From Quisquiliibacterium transsilvanicum (GTDB taxonomy: Bacteria; Pseudomonadota; Gammaproteobacteria; Burkholderiales; Burkholderiaceae_E), in the NCBI RefSeq assembly GCF_014202215.1, contig NZ_JACHGB010000002.1, forward strand, positions 62,001-126,000: a DNA stretch of 64,000 nucleotides, given 5' to 3'. Within the stretch, counting starts at the first letter, position 1. The number at the start of each line of letters is the position of its first letter. The notes beneath the pieces were generated by a model. That model was not told where the DNA came from. It was given only the letters and a program-made list of their open reading frames with translations, and did no database searches. Positions 1 through 10,089 of this stretch are shown here, piece after piece. Position numbers and translations under genes: made by a program.

Positions 1-838
1 ACAGCCAGAAGCGCAGCGCCGCGGCCCTCAGCATCATCGGCCAGGCCGCGCGTTCCTCGGGGGCCGGCCGGCGCACGCCCGCGTAGGCCTGCAGCAGCGC
101 GGCGAGCCGGGCGGGGTCGAAGCCGCCGCTTGCGTCGTCGATGCACCAGTCGTTGCAGGTCACCGCGAGATCGAACAGCCAGGTGTCGCGGCCGGCGAAG
201 TAGAAGTCGATGATGCCGCCGAGCCGTCCGTCCTCGAACAGCGCGTTGTCGCGGAACAGGTCGGCATGCACCGCGCTGCCGGGCAGGGCTGCGCAAGCTG
301 TCGATCCGGCGAAGGCCTCCTGCGCAGTCAGCTCGTCGCGCAGCAGCCGTGCCTGCGCTGCTGCCAGGAAGGGCAGCACGCGCGGCGTCGCCTCCTGCCA
401 CCAGGCCAGGCCGCGCAGGTTCGGCTGGCGACCGTCGTAGTCGGCGGCCGCAAGGTGCATCCTGGCGAGGGTGGCGCCGATCTGGGCGCACTGCTCGGCG
501 CCCGGGTGCATCTCGGAGCGCCCGCGCAGCCGGGTGACCAGCGCGGCGGGCTTGCCGTTGAGGCTGCGCAGCGCAGCGCCGTCGCGGCCGGGCACCGGGT
601 CGGGACACGGGATGCCAGCCGCCGCCAGGTGGTGCATCAGGCCGAGGTAGAAGGGCAGCTGCTCCGCGTCCAGCCGCTCGAAGAGCGTCAGCACGTAGCG
701 GCCGCGTTCGGTGTCGACGAAGAAATTGCTGTTCTCGATGCCCGAGGCGATGCCCTCGAAGGCCAGGAGGCTGCCGAGCTCGTAGTGCCCGAGCCATTGC
801 TCGAGCTGTTCGCGGGTTACCGGCGTGAAGACGGCCAT
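1..838 (-). CDS. thrB: Homoserine kinase, ThrB-II type (3' end outside window)
   Basis: Phosphorylates L-homoserine for threonine synthesis in the cytoplasm. The translation shows the aminoglycoside/choline-kinase fold used by ThrB of pseudomonads and betaproteobacteria: an N-terminal MAVFTPVTREQLEQWL start, then IASGIENSNFFVDT, the Brenner-type catalytic loop HADLFRDNALF and the metal-binding IIDFYFAGRDTWLFDLA. The first 279 codons are present and the stop lies left of base 1; the family is usually about 320 residues, so only the tail is missing. The ATG at 838 is the only good start. Closeness to polA is a common betaproteobacterial arrangement. Related kinases share the fold, but the ENSNFFV and DLAVTCNDWC segments favour ThrB. 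Confidence 0.9.
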   Translation of the reverse strand, partial: MAVFTPVTREQLEQWLGHYELGSLLAFEGIASGIENSNFFVDTERGRYVLTLFERLDAEQLPFYLGLMHHLAAAGIPCPDPVPGRDGAALRSLNGKPAALVTRLRGRSEMHPGAEQCAQIGATLARMHLAAADYDGRQPNLRGLAWWQEATPRVLPFLAAAQARLLRDELTAQEAFAGSTACAALPGSAVHADLFRDNALFEDGRLGGIIDFYFAGRDTWLFDLAVTCNDWCIDDASGGFDPARLAALLQAYAGVRRPAPEERAAWPMMLRAAALRFWL

Positions 839-953
839 GGAGTGGCGCTGCAGCAGCGAAAAGACGGCGAAAAGGGAGGGCGGAACCGCAAACGGAACCG
901 CCAGCAATGCGGCGCGCGCAGGATAGCAGACCGCGCGCCGCCGCCGCCGGCCC

Positions 954-1688
954 TCAGAGGTAGAGCATCACCTCGTTCTCGGTCGGGGTGGGCTCGAAGC
1001 CGCGCGCTTCGTAGAAATCGAAAATCGCCTCGACCGCCTCGGCGGGATCGTCGACCAGCCGGATCAGCTCGAGATCGCCGGCGGAGATCAGGCCGTTGTC
1101 GAGCATCGCGCTGCGGATCCAGTCGAGCAGCCCGCGCCAGTGCGCGGAGTCGATCAGGATCACCGGGATGCGCCGGCCCATTCCGGTCTGAGACAGCGTG
1201 AGCACCTCGGCAAGCTCATCGAGCGTGCCGAAGCCGCCGGGCACCGCGACGAAGGCCGACGCGTACTTCGCGAACGCCACCTTGCGCGCGAAGAAGTGGC
1301 GGAAGTTCAGCGCAATGTCCTGGTATTCGTTGCCGCTTTGCTCGTGCGGCAGCTGGATGTTGAGTCCGACCGAGGGCGAGGCACCCGCATGGGCGCCCTT
1401 GTTCGCCGCCTCCATGATGCCGGGGCCGCCGCCCGAGATGACCGCGAAGCCTGCGTCGGAGAGCCGGCGCGCGAGATCCACGGTCAGTTCGTACCAGCGG
1501 TGGCCCGGGCCGATGCGGGCGCTGCCGAAGATCGAGACCGCCGGCCGGATCTCCGCGAGCCGCTCCGTCGCCTCGACGAACTCTGAGATAATTCCCAGGA
1601 TATGCCACGACTCACGCGCCTTCAGCGAGGTCGAGCGCTCGGGGCTCCTGATCCCGCGCAATTGCGGCACGTTCTTGGTGCTGGACAT
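954..1688 (-). CDS. LOG-family (TIGR00730) Rossmann-fold protein
   Basis: About 244 residues. The core carries the LOG/lysine-decarboxylase-like signature: VSIFGSARIG near the N-terminus, VISGGGPGIMEAANKGA, and the PGGFGTLDEL motif that binds the nucleotide phosphate. Family members act as cytokinin-riboside 5'-monophosphate phosphoribohydrolases or nucleotide 5'-monophosphate nucleosidases; the older label 'lysine decarboxylase' is wrong for the family. The chosen ATG at 1688 shares bases with the polA ATG on the other strand (CATG), leaving no intergenic space. The first 25 or so residues look unconserved, so the true start may be a downstream non-ATG codon. Confidence 0.85.
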   Translation of the reverse strand: MSSTKNVPQLRGIRSPERSTSLKARESWHILGIISEFVEATERLAEIRPAVSIFGSARIGPGHRWYELTVDLARRLSDAGFAVISGGGPGIMEAANKGAHAGASPSVGLNIQLPHEQSGNEYQDIALNFRHFFARKVAFAKYASAFVAVPGGFGTLDELAEVLTLSQTGMGRRIPVILIDSAHWRGLLDWIRSAMLDNGLISAGDLELIRLVDDPAEAVEAIFDFYEARGFEPTPTENEVMLYL

Positions 1689-4509
1689 GACTGACAAAAC
1701 GCTCCTGCTGGTCGATGGCTCGAGCTTCCTGTATCGCGCATTCCACGCGCTTCCCGACCTCAGGAACAGGGAGGGCGAGCCCACCGGTGCGATCTACGGA
1801 ATCGTGGCGATGCTACGGCGTCTGCGCTCGGACATCAAACTGGGCGGCGGCGCGAGCCATGGTGCGGTGGTCTTCGACGCGCCCGGCCCGACCTTCCGCG
1901 ACGAGTGGTATCCGGAGTACAAGGCCAATCGCAAGGCCATGCCGGAGGATCTCGCCCGGCAGATCCCCCTGATCCACGAGATCGTGCGCGCGATGGGCTG
2001 GCCGCTGGTGATGATCGAGGGCATCGAGGCCGACGACGTCATCGGCACGCTGGCCGGGCAGGCGCACCGCCGGCAGATGGACACCGTCGTCTCCACCGGG
2101 GACAAGGACCTGGCGCAGCTGGTCGGCGACCACGTCATTCTCATCAACACGATGACCACGCGCGGCGGCACGCCCGAGCGGCTGGACCGCGAGGGCGTGA
2201 TCGCCAAGTTCGGCGTGCCGCCCGAGCGCATCGTCGACTACCTCTCGCTGGTTGGCGACACCGTGGACAACGTTCCCGGAGTCGACAAGGTCGGCCCCAA
2301 GACCGCAGTGAAGTGGCTTGAGCAGTACGGCTCGCTCGACGGCGTGATCGAGGCTGCCGGCAGCATCGGCGGCGCGGTGGGCGAGAACCTGCGCCGCGCG
2401 CTGGACTGGCTGCCGCTGGCCCGGCGACTGGTCACCGTAAAGACCGACTGCGACCTCTCGTCGCACCTGGGCTCGCTCGATGAGCTCGACCTGCTCCCGG
2501 AGGACCGCGAGCGGCTGCGCGAGCTGTTCGAGCGCTGCGGCTTTCGCAGCTGGCTGGCCGAGCTGGGCGGCAAGGGCGCGGATGCTTCGCGCGGCGCAGG
2601 CGGCGCCGCGCCGGCGCAGGCGCCGCAAGCCGCTGCCGCAGCGTCTGGAGATTCCGCAGCGTCAGCGCAGGCGGACGCCGCCGCAGCGCCCGCTGCCGTC
2701 GTGCCGCCCGAGTACGAGACGGTGCTCACCGAGGCGCAGCTGGAGCGCTGGCTCGCGCTGCTCGCCGACGCCGAGCTCGTTTCGGTCGACACCGAGACCA
2801 CGTCGCTCGATCCCATGGCCGCGGAACTGGTCGGCATCTCGCTGTCGCTCGAGCCGGGCAGCGCCTGCTACATCCCGCTGGCCCACCGCTATGCAGGCGC
2901 GCCGGACCAGCTGCCGCGCGAACGGGTGCTCGAGCGGATGCGCGCCTGGCTGGAGGATCCGGCCAGGCACAAGGTCGGCCAGAACCTGAAGTACGACGCG
3001 CACGTCTTCGAGAACCACGGCGTGCGGCTGAAGGGAATCGAGCACGACACCCTGCTCGAGTCCTACGTGCTCGAGGCGCACCGCAGCCACGACATGGATT
3101 CGCTTGCGCGCCGCCACCTCGAGCGCACCACCATCACCTACGACGAGGTGACCGGCAAGGGCGCGAGCCGCATCCCCTTCGACCAGGTGGGAATCGAGCA
3201 GGCGTCGCGCTATGCGGCCGAGGACGCAGACGTGACCATGCACCTGCACCGGGTGCTCTACCCGCAGGTGGCGGCCGACCCCAAGCTCGACTACGTGTAC
3301 GCGACCATCGAGATCCCCGCCTGCAGGGTGCTGCAGCGCATGGAGCGTCACGGGGTGCTGGTCGACGGCGCGCTGCTGGCCCGGCAGTCCGAGGAGCTCG
3401 GTCATCGCATGCTCGAGATCGAGGCCCGGGCCTACGAAGTGGCGGGCCAGCCCTTCAACCTGAATTCCCCCAAGCAGCTCGGCGAGATCCTGTTCCAGCG
3501 GCTCGGCCTGCCAGTGGTCAAGAAGACCGCGAGCGGCGCACCCTCCACCGACGAGGAGGTGCTGGCGAAGCTGGCCGAGGACTATCCGCTGCCGCGCGTG
3601 GTGCTCGACTACCGCGCCCTGGCGAAGCTGAAGTCCACGTATACCGACAAGCTGCCGAAGATGGTCAACCCGCGCACCGGCCGGGTGCACACCAGCTACT
3701 CGCAGGCGGTGGCGGTGACCGGGCGGCTGGCCTCGAGCGACCCCAACCTGCAGAACATCCCGGTGCGCACGCCCGAGGGCCGGCGCATCCGCGAAGCCTT
3801 CATCGCGCCAGAAGGCTCGAGCATCGTGTCGGCCGACTACTCGCAGATCGAGCTGCGCATCATGGCCCACCTGTCGGGCGACGAGAGCCTGCTGCGCGCC
3901 TTCGCCGAGGGGCTCGATGTGCACCGCGCCACTGCCGGCGAGATCTTCGGCGTCACCCCCGCCGAAGTCAGTTCCGAGCAGCGCCGCTACGCGAAGGTGA
4001 TCAACTTCGGGCTGATCTACGGGATGAGCGCCTTCGGCCTGGCTGGCAACCTCGGCATCGAGCGCGACGCGGCGAAGAACTACATCGACCGCTATTTCGC
4101 CCGCTATCCCGGCGTCAAGCGCTACATGGACGAGACGCGCGAACTGGCCCGCGCCCAGGGCTGGGTGGAGACCGTGTTCGGCCGCCGCCTCTGGCTCGCC
4201 GAGATCGCCAGCCCCAGCGGGCCGCGCCGGCAGGCGGCCGAGCGCGCTGCGATCAACGCCCCGATGCAGGGCACTGCGGCCGACCTGATCAAGCTGGCGA
4301 TGATCCGCGTGCAGGACTGGCTCGAGCGCGAGCGCATGGAGTCGCGGCTGGTGATGCAGGTGCACGACGAGCTGGTGCTCGAGGTGCCGGATGCCGAGCT
4401 CGATCGCGTGAAGGCCGAGCTGCCGGAACTGATGACCGGCGTCGCCAGCCTCAGGGTGCCGCTCGAAGTCGAGGTGGGCGTCGGGCCCAACTGGGAGCGC
4501 GCGCACTGA
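1687..4509 (+). CDS. polA: DNA polymerase I
   Basis: A 940-residue family-A polymerase for Okazaki-fragment maturation and repair synthesis. The N-terminal part is the 5'-nuclease (start MTDKTLLLVDGSSFLYRAFH). An Ala-rich linker follows, then a 3'-5' exonuclease with intact acidic residues: DTETTSLDP at Asp368/Glu370, the Exo II segment GQNLKYDAH and the Exo III segment YAAEDAD. So it should proofread. The polymerase domain has motif A SADYSQIELR (Asp717), motif B RRYAKVINFGLIYG and motif C QVHDELV (His893, Asp894). The reading frame is open far upstream, but the MTDKTLLL start matches the family and fixes the ATG at 1687. The Shine-Dalgarno is weak. Confidence 0.97.
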   Translation: MTDKTLLLVDGSSFLYRAFHALPDLRNREGEPTGAIYGIVAMLRRLRSDIKLGGGASHGAVVFDAPGPTFRDEWYPEYKANRKAMPEDLARQIPLIHEIVRAMGWPLVMIEGIEADDVIGTLAGQAHRRQMDTVVSTGDKDLAQLVGDHVILINTMTTRGGTPERLDREGVIAKFGVPPERIVDYLSLVGDTVDNVPGVDKVGPKTAVKWLEQYGSLDGVIEAAGSIGGAVGENLRRALDWLPLARRLVTVKTDCDLSSHLGSLDELDLLPEDRERLRELFERCGFRSWLAELGGKGADASRGAGGAAPAQAPQAAAAASGDSAASAQADAAAAPAAVVPPEYETVLTEAQLERWLALLADAELVSVDTETTSLDPMAAELVGISLSLEPGSACYIPLAHRYAGAPDQLPRERVLERMRAWLEDPARHKVGQNLKYDAHVFENHGVRLKGIEHDTLLESYVLEAHRSHDMDSLARRHLERTTITYDEVTGKGASRIPFDQVGIEQASRYAAEDADVTMHLHRVLYPQVAADPKLDYVYATIEIPACRVLQRMERHGVLVDGALLARQSEELGHRMLEIEARAYEVAGQPFNLNSPKQLGEILFQRLGLPVVKKTASGAPSTDEEVLAKLAEDYPLPRVVLDYRALAKLKSTYTDKLPKMVNPRTGRVHTSYSQAVAVTGRLASSDPNLQNIPVRTPEGRRIREAFIAPEGSSIVSADYSQIELRIMAHLSGDESLLRAFAEGLDVHRATAGEIFGVTPAEVSSEQRRYAKVINFGLIYGMSAFGLAGNLGIERDAAKNYIDRYFARYPGVKRYMDETRELARAQGWVETVFGRRLWLAEIASPSGPRRQAAERAAINAPMQGTAADLIKLAMIRVQDWLERERMESRLVMQVHDELVLEVPDAELDRVKAELPELMTGVASLRVPLEVEVGVGPNWERAH

Positions 4510-4570
4510 TGTCCCAGATTTCCCGCGGCCGCCTGGCGGCCCGCACTGCAGTTCCGCACCGGAGCCTTTC

Positions 4571-5353
4571 GTGACCCTCGCCCTGATCGTCGCCGCCACC
4601 CTGCTGACCGGGCTGGCGAGCATCCTCGCGGCCGCCTGGATCTCGATGCGCCTGCTCGCGGGCGCGATCCAGCGGCTGGTCAGCCTGTCGGCCGGCCTGC
4701 TGCTGGCCACTGCCACCTTGCACATGATCCCCGAGGCGATCGAGTCCGGCGCCGACCTGCACAGGCTGACCGCCACGCTGCTGGCCGGCCTGATCGGTTT
4801 CTTTGCGCTGGAGAAGCTCGCGGTGCTGCGGCACAGCCACCACTACGAGGGCGATGGGCATGCGCATCACCACGGGCATGACCGCGACGAGGCCGGGCCG
4901 GGGGGCACGCTGATTCTGGTGGGCGACACCATCCACAATTTCACCGACGGCGTGCTGATCGCCGCGGCCTTCCTGGCGGACCCGCGCCTGGGCATCGTGA
5001 CCACGATTGCGATCGCCGCCCACGAGCTGCCCCAGGAGATCGGCGACTTCATCGTGCTGCTGAACGCGGGCTACACCCGGCAGCGCGCGCTCTTCTTCAA
5101 TGCGCTGTCCAGCCTCTCCGGGGTGCTGGGCGGTCTGATCGGTTATTTCGCGCTCGACAGCGCGCAGGGAGCGGTCCCCTACGTGCTGATGCTGGCCAGC
5201 GCAAGCTTCGTCTACATCGCGCTGGCCGACCTGGTGCCCGACCTGCACCGGCAGACCCGCCAGCGGCTCAACGGCTGGGCCAGCCAGTTCGCGCTGATGC
5301 TGACGGGGGTGGCGGTGATCGCGGTGCTGACGGGGATGCTGCACCAGCACTGA
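4571..5353 (+). CDS. ZIP-family divalent metal transporter
   Basis: A 260-residue inner-membrane protein with about eight hydrophobic segments and the ZIP layout. A histidine-rich cytoplasmic loop (HSHHYEGDGHAHHHGH, near residues 90-105) separates the first three helices from the conserved helix IV (GDTIHNFTDGVLIAAAF) and helix V (IAAHELPQEIGDFIVLL), which form the binuclear metal site. These proteins usually import Zn, Fe or Mn. GTG start at 4571, preceded by GGAG six bases upstream. It ends 5 bp before the convergent metal-resistance operon, so it sits beside the metal island but is transcribed the other way; any functional link is inference. Confidence 0.9.
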   Translation: MTLALIVAATLLTGLASILAAAWISMRLLAGAIQRLVSLSAGLLLATATLHMIPEAIESGADLHRLTATLLAGLIGFFALEKLAVLRHSHHYEGDGHAHHHGHDRDEAGPGGTLILVGDTIHNFTDGVLIAAAFLADPRLGIVTTIAIAAHELPQEIGDFIVLLNAGYTRQRALFFNALSSLSGVLGGLIGYFALDSAQGAVPYVLMLASASFVYIALADLVPDLHRQTRQRLNGWASQFALMLTGVAVIAVLTGMLHQH

Positions 5354-5358
5354 AGGCG

Positions 5359-5730
5359 TCAGGGCATGGCGAAGCGCAGCGTCACCGGTGTGTCGCCAGT
5401 GCCCCTGATCATCGCCACCACCTTGGCGCCCTTGCCCACCCGGACATTCGTCGCCTGGAGCCTGTTGGCGCCCGCCGGTTTCAGTTCGGATTCGGTCTTC
5501 TCGGTTCCGTTGAGCACGGTCAGCTTTCCGCTCAGCCTGCTGGAATCGGCAGGCTTGCCATGGTCGACGACGTACATCGCGACGCCGTCCTGCCCCGCGA
5601 CCAGCTCGAACTGAAGGTCCGCTGCGGTCTGCACCACTCCGCCGTGCACTGCCGTTGCGGGACCGTGGGCCGAGGCGCCGGCAGTGAACAAGGCCAGCGA
5701 GGCGGACAGGGCGACGAGCAGCTTTTTCAT
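5359..5730 (-). CDS. Small periplasmic accessory protein of metal efflux operon
   Basis: 123 residues with a clear signal peptide (MKKLLVALSASLALFTAGASA, cleavage before HGPA). The mature protein is a predicted beta-rich domain starting with a His-containing segment (HGPATAVHGGVV), followed by FELVAGQDGVAMYVVD and a C-terminal LRFAMP. A strong GGAG Shine-Dalgarno precedes the ATG at 5730; the open frame continues upstream only through the duplicated spacer. It is the last gene of the leftward RND operon. The FELVA-type strand and overall spacing resemble the protein at 10086-10664 and the extra N-terminal domain of some CzcB adaptors, suggesting a metal-related periplasmic domain. Function is not established. 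Confidence 0.75.
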   Translation of the reverse strand: MKKLLVALSASLALFTAGASAHGPATAVHGGVVQTAADLQFELVAGQDGVAMYVVDHGKPADSSRLSGKLTVLNGTEKTESELKPAGANRLQATNVRVGKGAKVVAMIRGTGDTPVTLRFAMP

Positions 5731-5746
5731 GGTGATCTCCAGCGTT

Positions 5747-5831
5747 GCAGGGGGCGCTGCGCCGCTGCCGGCGCGCGTCGGTTCAGTCATGGCAGGGGGT
5801 GCGCCGCTGCCCGCGTGCGTCGGTTCAGTCA
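5747..5831. repeat. Imperfect tandem duplication (about 42 bp x2) at the RND pump stop codon
   Basis: Two adjacent units, about 5747-5789 and 5791-5831, share GGCAGGGGG, GCGCCGCTGC and GCGTCGGTTCAGTCA blocks with a few mismatches and a short indel. The second unit contains the stop codon of the RND pump (5829-5831), so the stop-codon neighbourhood has been duplicated into the spacer before the next gene. Confidence 0.75.
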
Positions 5832-8800
5832 GAGCGCCTCGGGTCGGGCGTCGGCCGGCTGGCCCGCCTGCGGCGTCTGCAGCAGGCGATCGGTCGCCTT
5901 GCGGCCGAACTTCAGGTACATCACCGGCGTGAGCAGGGTGTCCAGCAGCGTCGAGCTGACCAGGCCGCCGAAGATGACGACCGCCACGGGATGGAGGATT
6001 TCCTTGCCGGGGGCGTCGGCCGACAGCAGCAGCGGGGTCAGTGCGAGGGCTGCGACCAGGGCCGTCATGAGCACCGGCGTGAGTCGCTCGAGCGAGCCGC
6101 GGATCACCATGGCCTCGCCGAAGCGCTCGTCCTCGAGTCGGCAGAGATTGATGTAGTGGCTGACCTTCAGGATGCCGTTGCGCGAGGCGATGCCGGCCAG
6201 CGTGATGAAGCCCACCATCGATGCGACCGACAGCGTCAGCCCCGCGAGCCACATCGCCGCCACGCTGCCGATCAGTGCCAGCGGAATGTTCGCCATGATG
6301 ATGGCGGCCAGGGTGGCGGACCGGTAGCGCGAGTAGAGCACCAGGAAGACCAGGCTCAGCGACATGAGCGACAGCAGCGCGATGAGCTTCATTGCCTCTT
6401 CCTGCGCCTGGAACTGGCCTTCGAGGCTGACGAAGTTGCCCGGCGGCATCGGCGCGCGGCCGATGACCGCGCGGATGTCGGTGATGATCCGGCCCATGTC
6501 GGAGCCGTCGGTGTTGGCGTAGACCACCAGGCGGCGGCGTCCGTTCTCCCTGCCGATCTGGTTTGGTCCGTCCGCTTCCTCGATCGTCCCGATCGCCGAC
6601 ACCGGCAGGCGTCCCGCAGGCGTGTCGATCAGCGTGCGCGCCAGGTCCTGCGGGCTTCGCGCGGCGTCCGGAAGACGCAGCACCAGGTCGTAGCGGCGCT
6701 GGCCCTCGACGATCTGGGCGGCCCGGAACCCGTCGGTCAAGGCCTGCAGGGCCCGGGTCGCCTCGCCGGGCGACAGCCCCGCCTGCGCGAGCTTGCGATG
6801 ATCCAGGCGAACGGTGATCTGCGGAATCAGGACCTGCTTCTCGACCGTGACATCCACGAGGCCCGGAACCGTGGACAGTCCCTGTCGCATCTGCTCTGCC
6901 AGGCTGCGCAGCGTGTCGGTGTCGTCGCCGAAGATCTTCACCGCGACCTGGGCGCGAACCCCCGAGAGCAGGTGGTCGAGACGATGCGAGATCGGCTGGC
7001 CCACCGCAACCTGGGCCGGCAGCACCGAAAGCTTCTCGCGGATGTCCGCCATGATCCGTTCGCGGCCACGGTCGCTGCGCTTCAGGTCGATCTCGATTTC
7101 CGATGCGTGCACGCCTTCGGCGTGTTCGTCCAGTTCCGCCCGTCCGGTGCGTCGGCCGACCTGGGTCACTTCGGGCACCTCCCCGATGAGCTGCTCGGCG
7201 AGTGCGCCCATCCGATTTGCGTCGGCGAGCGAGGTGCCGGGATTGAACAGCACCCCCACCACCATCGATCCCTCGTTGAACGCGGGCAGGAAAGCGCGCG
7301 GCAACAGCGGCACCGTGGCCGCTGCGGCCGCCACCGCGATCAGCGCCGCCACGATCAGCATCGTGCCCCTGCGAAACGACCAGACGAGCAGCCGGCGGTC
7401 CCAGCGCTTGAGCAAGGCAACCAGCGGGCTGTCGCCGTGGCCAAGACGTTTCATCCGGGGCAGCAGCCAGGAGGACAGGGCGGGGGTCACCGTCATCGAG
7501 ACGAGCATCGAGGCCAGGACCGACACGATGTAGGCGATCCCCAGAGGCGTGAACAGCCGGCCCTCGATGCCTGGCAGAGCGAACAGCGGGACGAACACCA
7601 GCACGACGATGACGGTTGCGTAGACGATGCCCGAGCGCACCTCGACGCTCGCGCGCCGCACCACCTCGAGCACCGGCAGGGGGTGGGGCAGGGATCGGTT
7701 CTGGCGCAGGCGGCGCAGGATGTTCTCGACGTCCACCACCGCGTCATCGACCAGTTCTCCGACTGCGATGGCCAGTCCGCCCAGCGTCATCACGTTGATC
7801 GACTGTCCGAGCAGCTTGAAGACGAGTGCAGTGGCGGCGAGCGACAGCGGGATCGCCAGCAGCGAGATCAGCGTGGTGCGCGCCGACAGCAGGAAGGCGA
7901 ACAGCACGATGGCCACCATGACGGCGCCATCCCGGAGGGCCTCGCTGACGTTGCGCACCGAGGCCTGGATGAAATCCGCCTGCCGGAACAGCACCCTGGG
8001 CTCGCTCAGGCCGGCCGGACGTGCGCGGCCGAGATCCGCAAGCGCCGCCTCGACGTCCCTGGACACCCTGGCCGTATCCGCGGCGGGCTGCTTCTGGATG
8101 CTGAGCACGACCGCCGGCACGCCGTTGTAGCCCGCGTCACCCCGCTTCAGTCCGGCAGCGAATTCAACGCGCGCCACCTGCTCGAGCAGGATGGGCCGGC
8201 CATCGCGCCAGGCCACTGCAAGACCCTGGAGGTCCTCGATCCGGTGGGTTCGGGCGAGATGGCGGATCAGGTATTCGCGGCTGTTGAGATCGATGAAGCC
8301 GCCGCCGGCATTCGAGGCGAAGCCGCGCAGCGCCTCCTGGACCTGGGCCAGCGACACACCGAACTGCGCCATCCGGGCTGTGTCGGGCTCGACCCGCAAC
8401 TGCCGCACCTCGCCGCCGATCGGGATGACCTGGGACACGCCCGGGATGGCCAGCAGCCGAGGCCGGAGCACGAAGTCCGCATAATCGCGCGCCTGCATCG
8501 GGGTGGCCGCCTGGGCGCCCGCCTCGAGGGGCAGCGCCAGCAGCATGATCTCGCCCATGATCGACGAGACCGGGCCCATTGAGGGGATCACCCCGTCGGG
8601 CAGCTGCCCGCGGACCATCGCCATGCGCTCCGCGACCAGCTGGCGGTTGCGGTAGACGTCCGTGCCCCAGTCGAACTCTGCGTAGACGATGGACAGGCCC
8701 ACTCCGGAGACCGATCGAACCCGCGTCACGCCTGGCATGCCGTTGAGCGCGGTCTCCAGCGGATAACTGACCAGCAGCTCCACCTCCTCCGGGGCCATGC

Positions 8801-8963
8801 CGCCGGCCTCGGTCATCACCGTGACCATGGGTTTGTTGAGGTCCGGGAAGACGTCCACCGGCGTGCGCCAGGCGGTGATCGCTCCGAAGGCCATCAGGAT
8901 CGCGGCCAGCGCGAGGACGAAAAGGCGATGGTGCAGGCTGAAGCGAACGATCCAGTCGAACAT
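5829..8963 (-). CDS. HME-RND heavy-metal efflux pump (CusA/CzcA family)
   Basis: A 1044-residue inner-membrane proton antiporter that exports metal ions across the envelope with the adaptor and channel encoded just upstream. It has the RND layout: N-terminal helix ([20 protein letters not shown]), two large periplasmic loops and two six-helix bundles. The helix-4 motif is [15 protein letters not shown] (about residue 400), which keeps the acidic proton-relay residues. This motif is not the classic CusA or CzcA version, so Cu/Ag versus Zn/Co/Cd specificity cannot be set from sequence. ATG at 8963. The adaptor ends 19 bp upstream, implying co-transcription. The stop region is duplicated in the downstream spacer. 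Confidence 0.93.
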   Translation of the reverse strand: MFDWIVRFSLHHRLFVLALAAILMAFGAITAWRTPVDVFPDLNKPMVTVMTEAGGMAPEEVELLVSYPLETALNGMPGVTRVRSVSGVGLSIVYAEFDWGTDVYRNRQLVAERMAMVRGQLPDGVIPSMGPVSSIMGEIMLLALPLEAGAQAATPMQARDYADFVLRPRLLAIPGVSQVIPIGGEVRQLRVEPDTARMAQFGVSLAQVQEALRGFASNAGGGFIDLNSREYLIRHLARTHRIEDLQGLAVAWRDGRPILLEQVARVEFAAGLKRGDAGYNGVPAVVLSIQKQPAADTARVSRDVEAALADLGRARPAGLSEPRVLFRQADFIQASVRNVSEALRDGAVMVAIVLFAFLLSARTTLISLLAIPLSLAATALVFKLLGQSINVMTLGGLAIAVGELVDDAVVDVENILRRLRQNRSLPHPLPVLEVVRRASVEVRSGIVYATVIVVLVFVPLFALPGIEGRLFTPLGIAYIVSVLASMLVSMTVTPALSSWLLPRMKRLGHGDSPLVALLKRWDRRLLVWSFRRGTMLIVAALIAVAAAAATVPLLPRAFLPAFNEGSMVVGVLFNPGTSLADANRMGALAEQLIGEVPEVTQVGRRTGRAELDEHAEGVHASEIEIDLKRSDRGRERIMADIREKLSVLPAQVAVGQPISHRLDHLLSGVRAQVAVKIFGDDTDTLRSLAEQMRQGLSTVPGLVDVTVEKQVLIPQITVRLDHRKLAQAGLSPGEATRALQALTDGFRAAQIVEGQRRYDLVLRLPDAARSPQDLARTLIDTPAGRLPVSAIGTIEEADGPNQIGRENGRRRLVVYANTDGSDMGRIITDIRAVIGRAPMPPGNFVSLEGQFQAQEEAMKLIALLSLMSLSLVFLVLYSRYRSATLAAIIMANIPLALIGSVAAMWLAGLTLSVASMVGFITLAGIASRNGILKVSHYINLCRLEDERFGEAMVIRGSLERLTPVLMTALVAALALTPLLLSADAPGKEILHPVAVVIFGGLVSSTLLDTLLTPVMYLKFGRKATDRLLQTPQAGQPADARPEAL

Positions 8964-8982
8964 GAGGTTTTCCGGCGCGGCC

Positions 8983-10089
8983 TCAGCGGATCTGCGCGAG
9001 CAGGGGGGCGGCCTGGACCACCACGCGATTGTCCGCGCCCAGTCCCTGCGTGACGACGATGGTGCGGGCATCCAGCACGTGGAAGCGCACCGGCTGCGCG
9101 ACGTAGCGCTCGGCGCCCGCCTTCACCCAGACCACCGGCTCGTTGGCCGGGCTGCGCGTGAGCGCCTGGGCAGGGAGAACGATGCCCCTGACCTTCTCCT
9201 TCAGGGATGCCACCACCGTCACCGGCTGGCCGATGGCCAGCGGCAGCGCTTCGCGCGTCGAAACCCGAAAGGTAAGCGGCAGCACGCCTTCGCGCAGCGC
9301 CGGGGCGGTTCCGACCAGCCGCAGCTGGGTGTCGGGAAGGCCGCCCAGGGTCGCTCCGCCCAGCCTGGAGCCGAGCGACACGTCCGTGGTCGTGGCCACG
9401 ACGAGCGCGCGGGCCGGGTCCAACACCTCGAACAGAACGTCCCTGGGCTCGGCCACCTGGCCGGCCAGCGCATCGGCCCGGGAGACGACGCCGGAGAGGG
9501 GCGCGAGCAGCCGCTCGGTGGTGGCGAGGCCTGCCTTGATTGCCTTCGAACGTGCTGCCAGGCTCTCGACTTCCGCCCGCGCGGCCTGGACCTCCTTGCG
9601 CGGGACGGTGCCTGAGAGCGACTCCAGCCGGTCCACGCGGCCGAGCGCCAGGCGATGGCTGCTGCGCAGCTCGGCCAGCGTGGCTTGCCGGGTTGCGATC
9701 TCCAGCGGATCGGCGTTGTGGACGACGACTGCCAGCAGCTCACCCTTGCGAACCCGTTGTCCTGCGATGGGCAGCCCATTGGGGCCCGGCTGGATCCTTC
9801 CGCCGTTGAGCGTCTGCACGCGCCCGCCTGCGTTCGGATCGAGAACGACCTGGCCAGGAAGTTCGACGGTCGCGGCCGCTTCGCCTTCCCTGGCAAGAAT
9901 GGTCCGCAGCCCCAGCCTGCGCTGCGCCGGCATCGGGACATGGACGCTGCCGTCCGGCAGGCGAGCCGGGCGGTCAGGCAGGGAGGAGACAGGTGCGTCC
10001 AGGTGCTCGCCGTCGGGCCCGTGGGCGCCGGGCGCGGCTTGGGCGATCGAGGCCAGCGCAATGCAGGCTAGGGCAAGGAGCTTCTTCAT
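8983..10089 (-). CDS. RND efflux periplasmic adaptor (CusB/CzcB family)
   Basis: A 368-residue membrane-fusion protein linking the inner-membrane pump to the outer-membrane channel. Signal peptide [18 protein letters not shown], then a His-containing mature N-terminus ([15 protein letters not shown]), a lipoyl/barrel-sandwich half ([20 protein letters not shown]), a helical hairpin rich in Glu/Arg/Ala around residues 120-190, and the second lipoyl half ([20 protein letters not shown]). The start ATG overlaps the stop of the upstream gene by 4 nt (10086-10089), which suggests translational coupling. Substrate specificity is not evident. Confidence 0.9.
   Translation of the reverse strand: MKKLLALACIALASIAQAAPGAHGPDGEHLDAPVSSLPDRPARLPDGSVHVPMPAQRRLGLRTILAREGEAAATVELPGQVVLDPNAGGRVQTLNGGRIQPGPNGLPIAGQRVRKGELLAVVVHNADPLEIATRQATLAELRSSHRLALGRVDRLESLSGTVPRKEVQAARAEVESLAARSKAIKAGLATTERLLAPLSGVVSRADALAGQVAEPRDVLFEVLDPARALVVATTTDVSLGSRLGGATLGGLPDTQLRLVGTAPALREGVLPLTFRVSTREALPLAIGQPVTVVASLKEKVRGIVLPAQALTRSPANEPVVWVKAGAERYVAQPVRFHVLDARTIVVTQGLGADNRVVVQAAPLLAQIR

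Noticed and set aside
1198-1686. 163-residue N-terminal extension of DNA polymerase I
   Set aside because: The open frame upstream of 1687 is antisense to the LOG gene; PolA homologues begin with the MTDKTLLLVDGSS-type start.
2662-4776. Long minus-strand frame across polA
   Set aside because: Antisense shadow of polA with no family likeness.
5745-8582. Very long open frame on the plus strand across the RND pump
   Set aside because: It is the antisense of the pump gene; composition is His/Arg/Gln-rich with no domain, as expected for GC-rich antisense frames.
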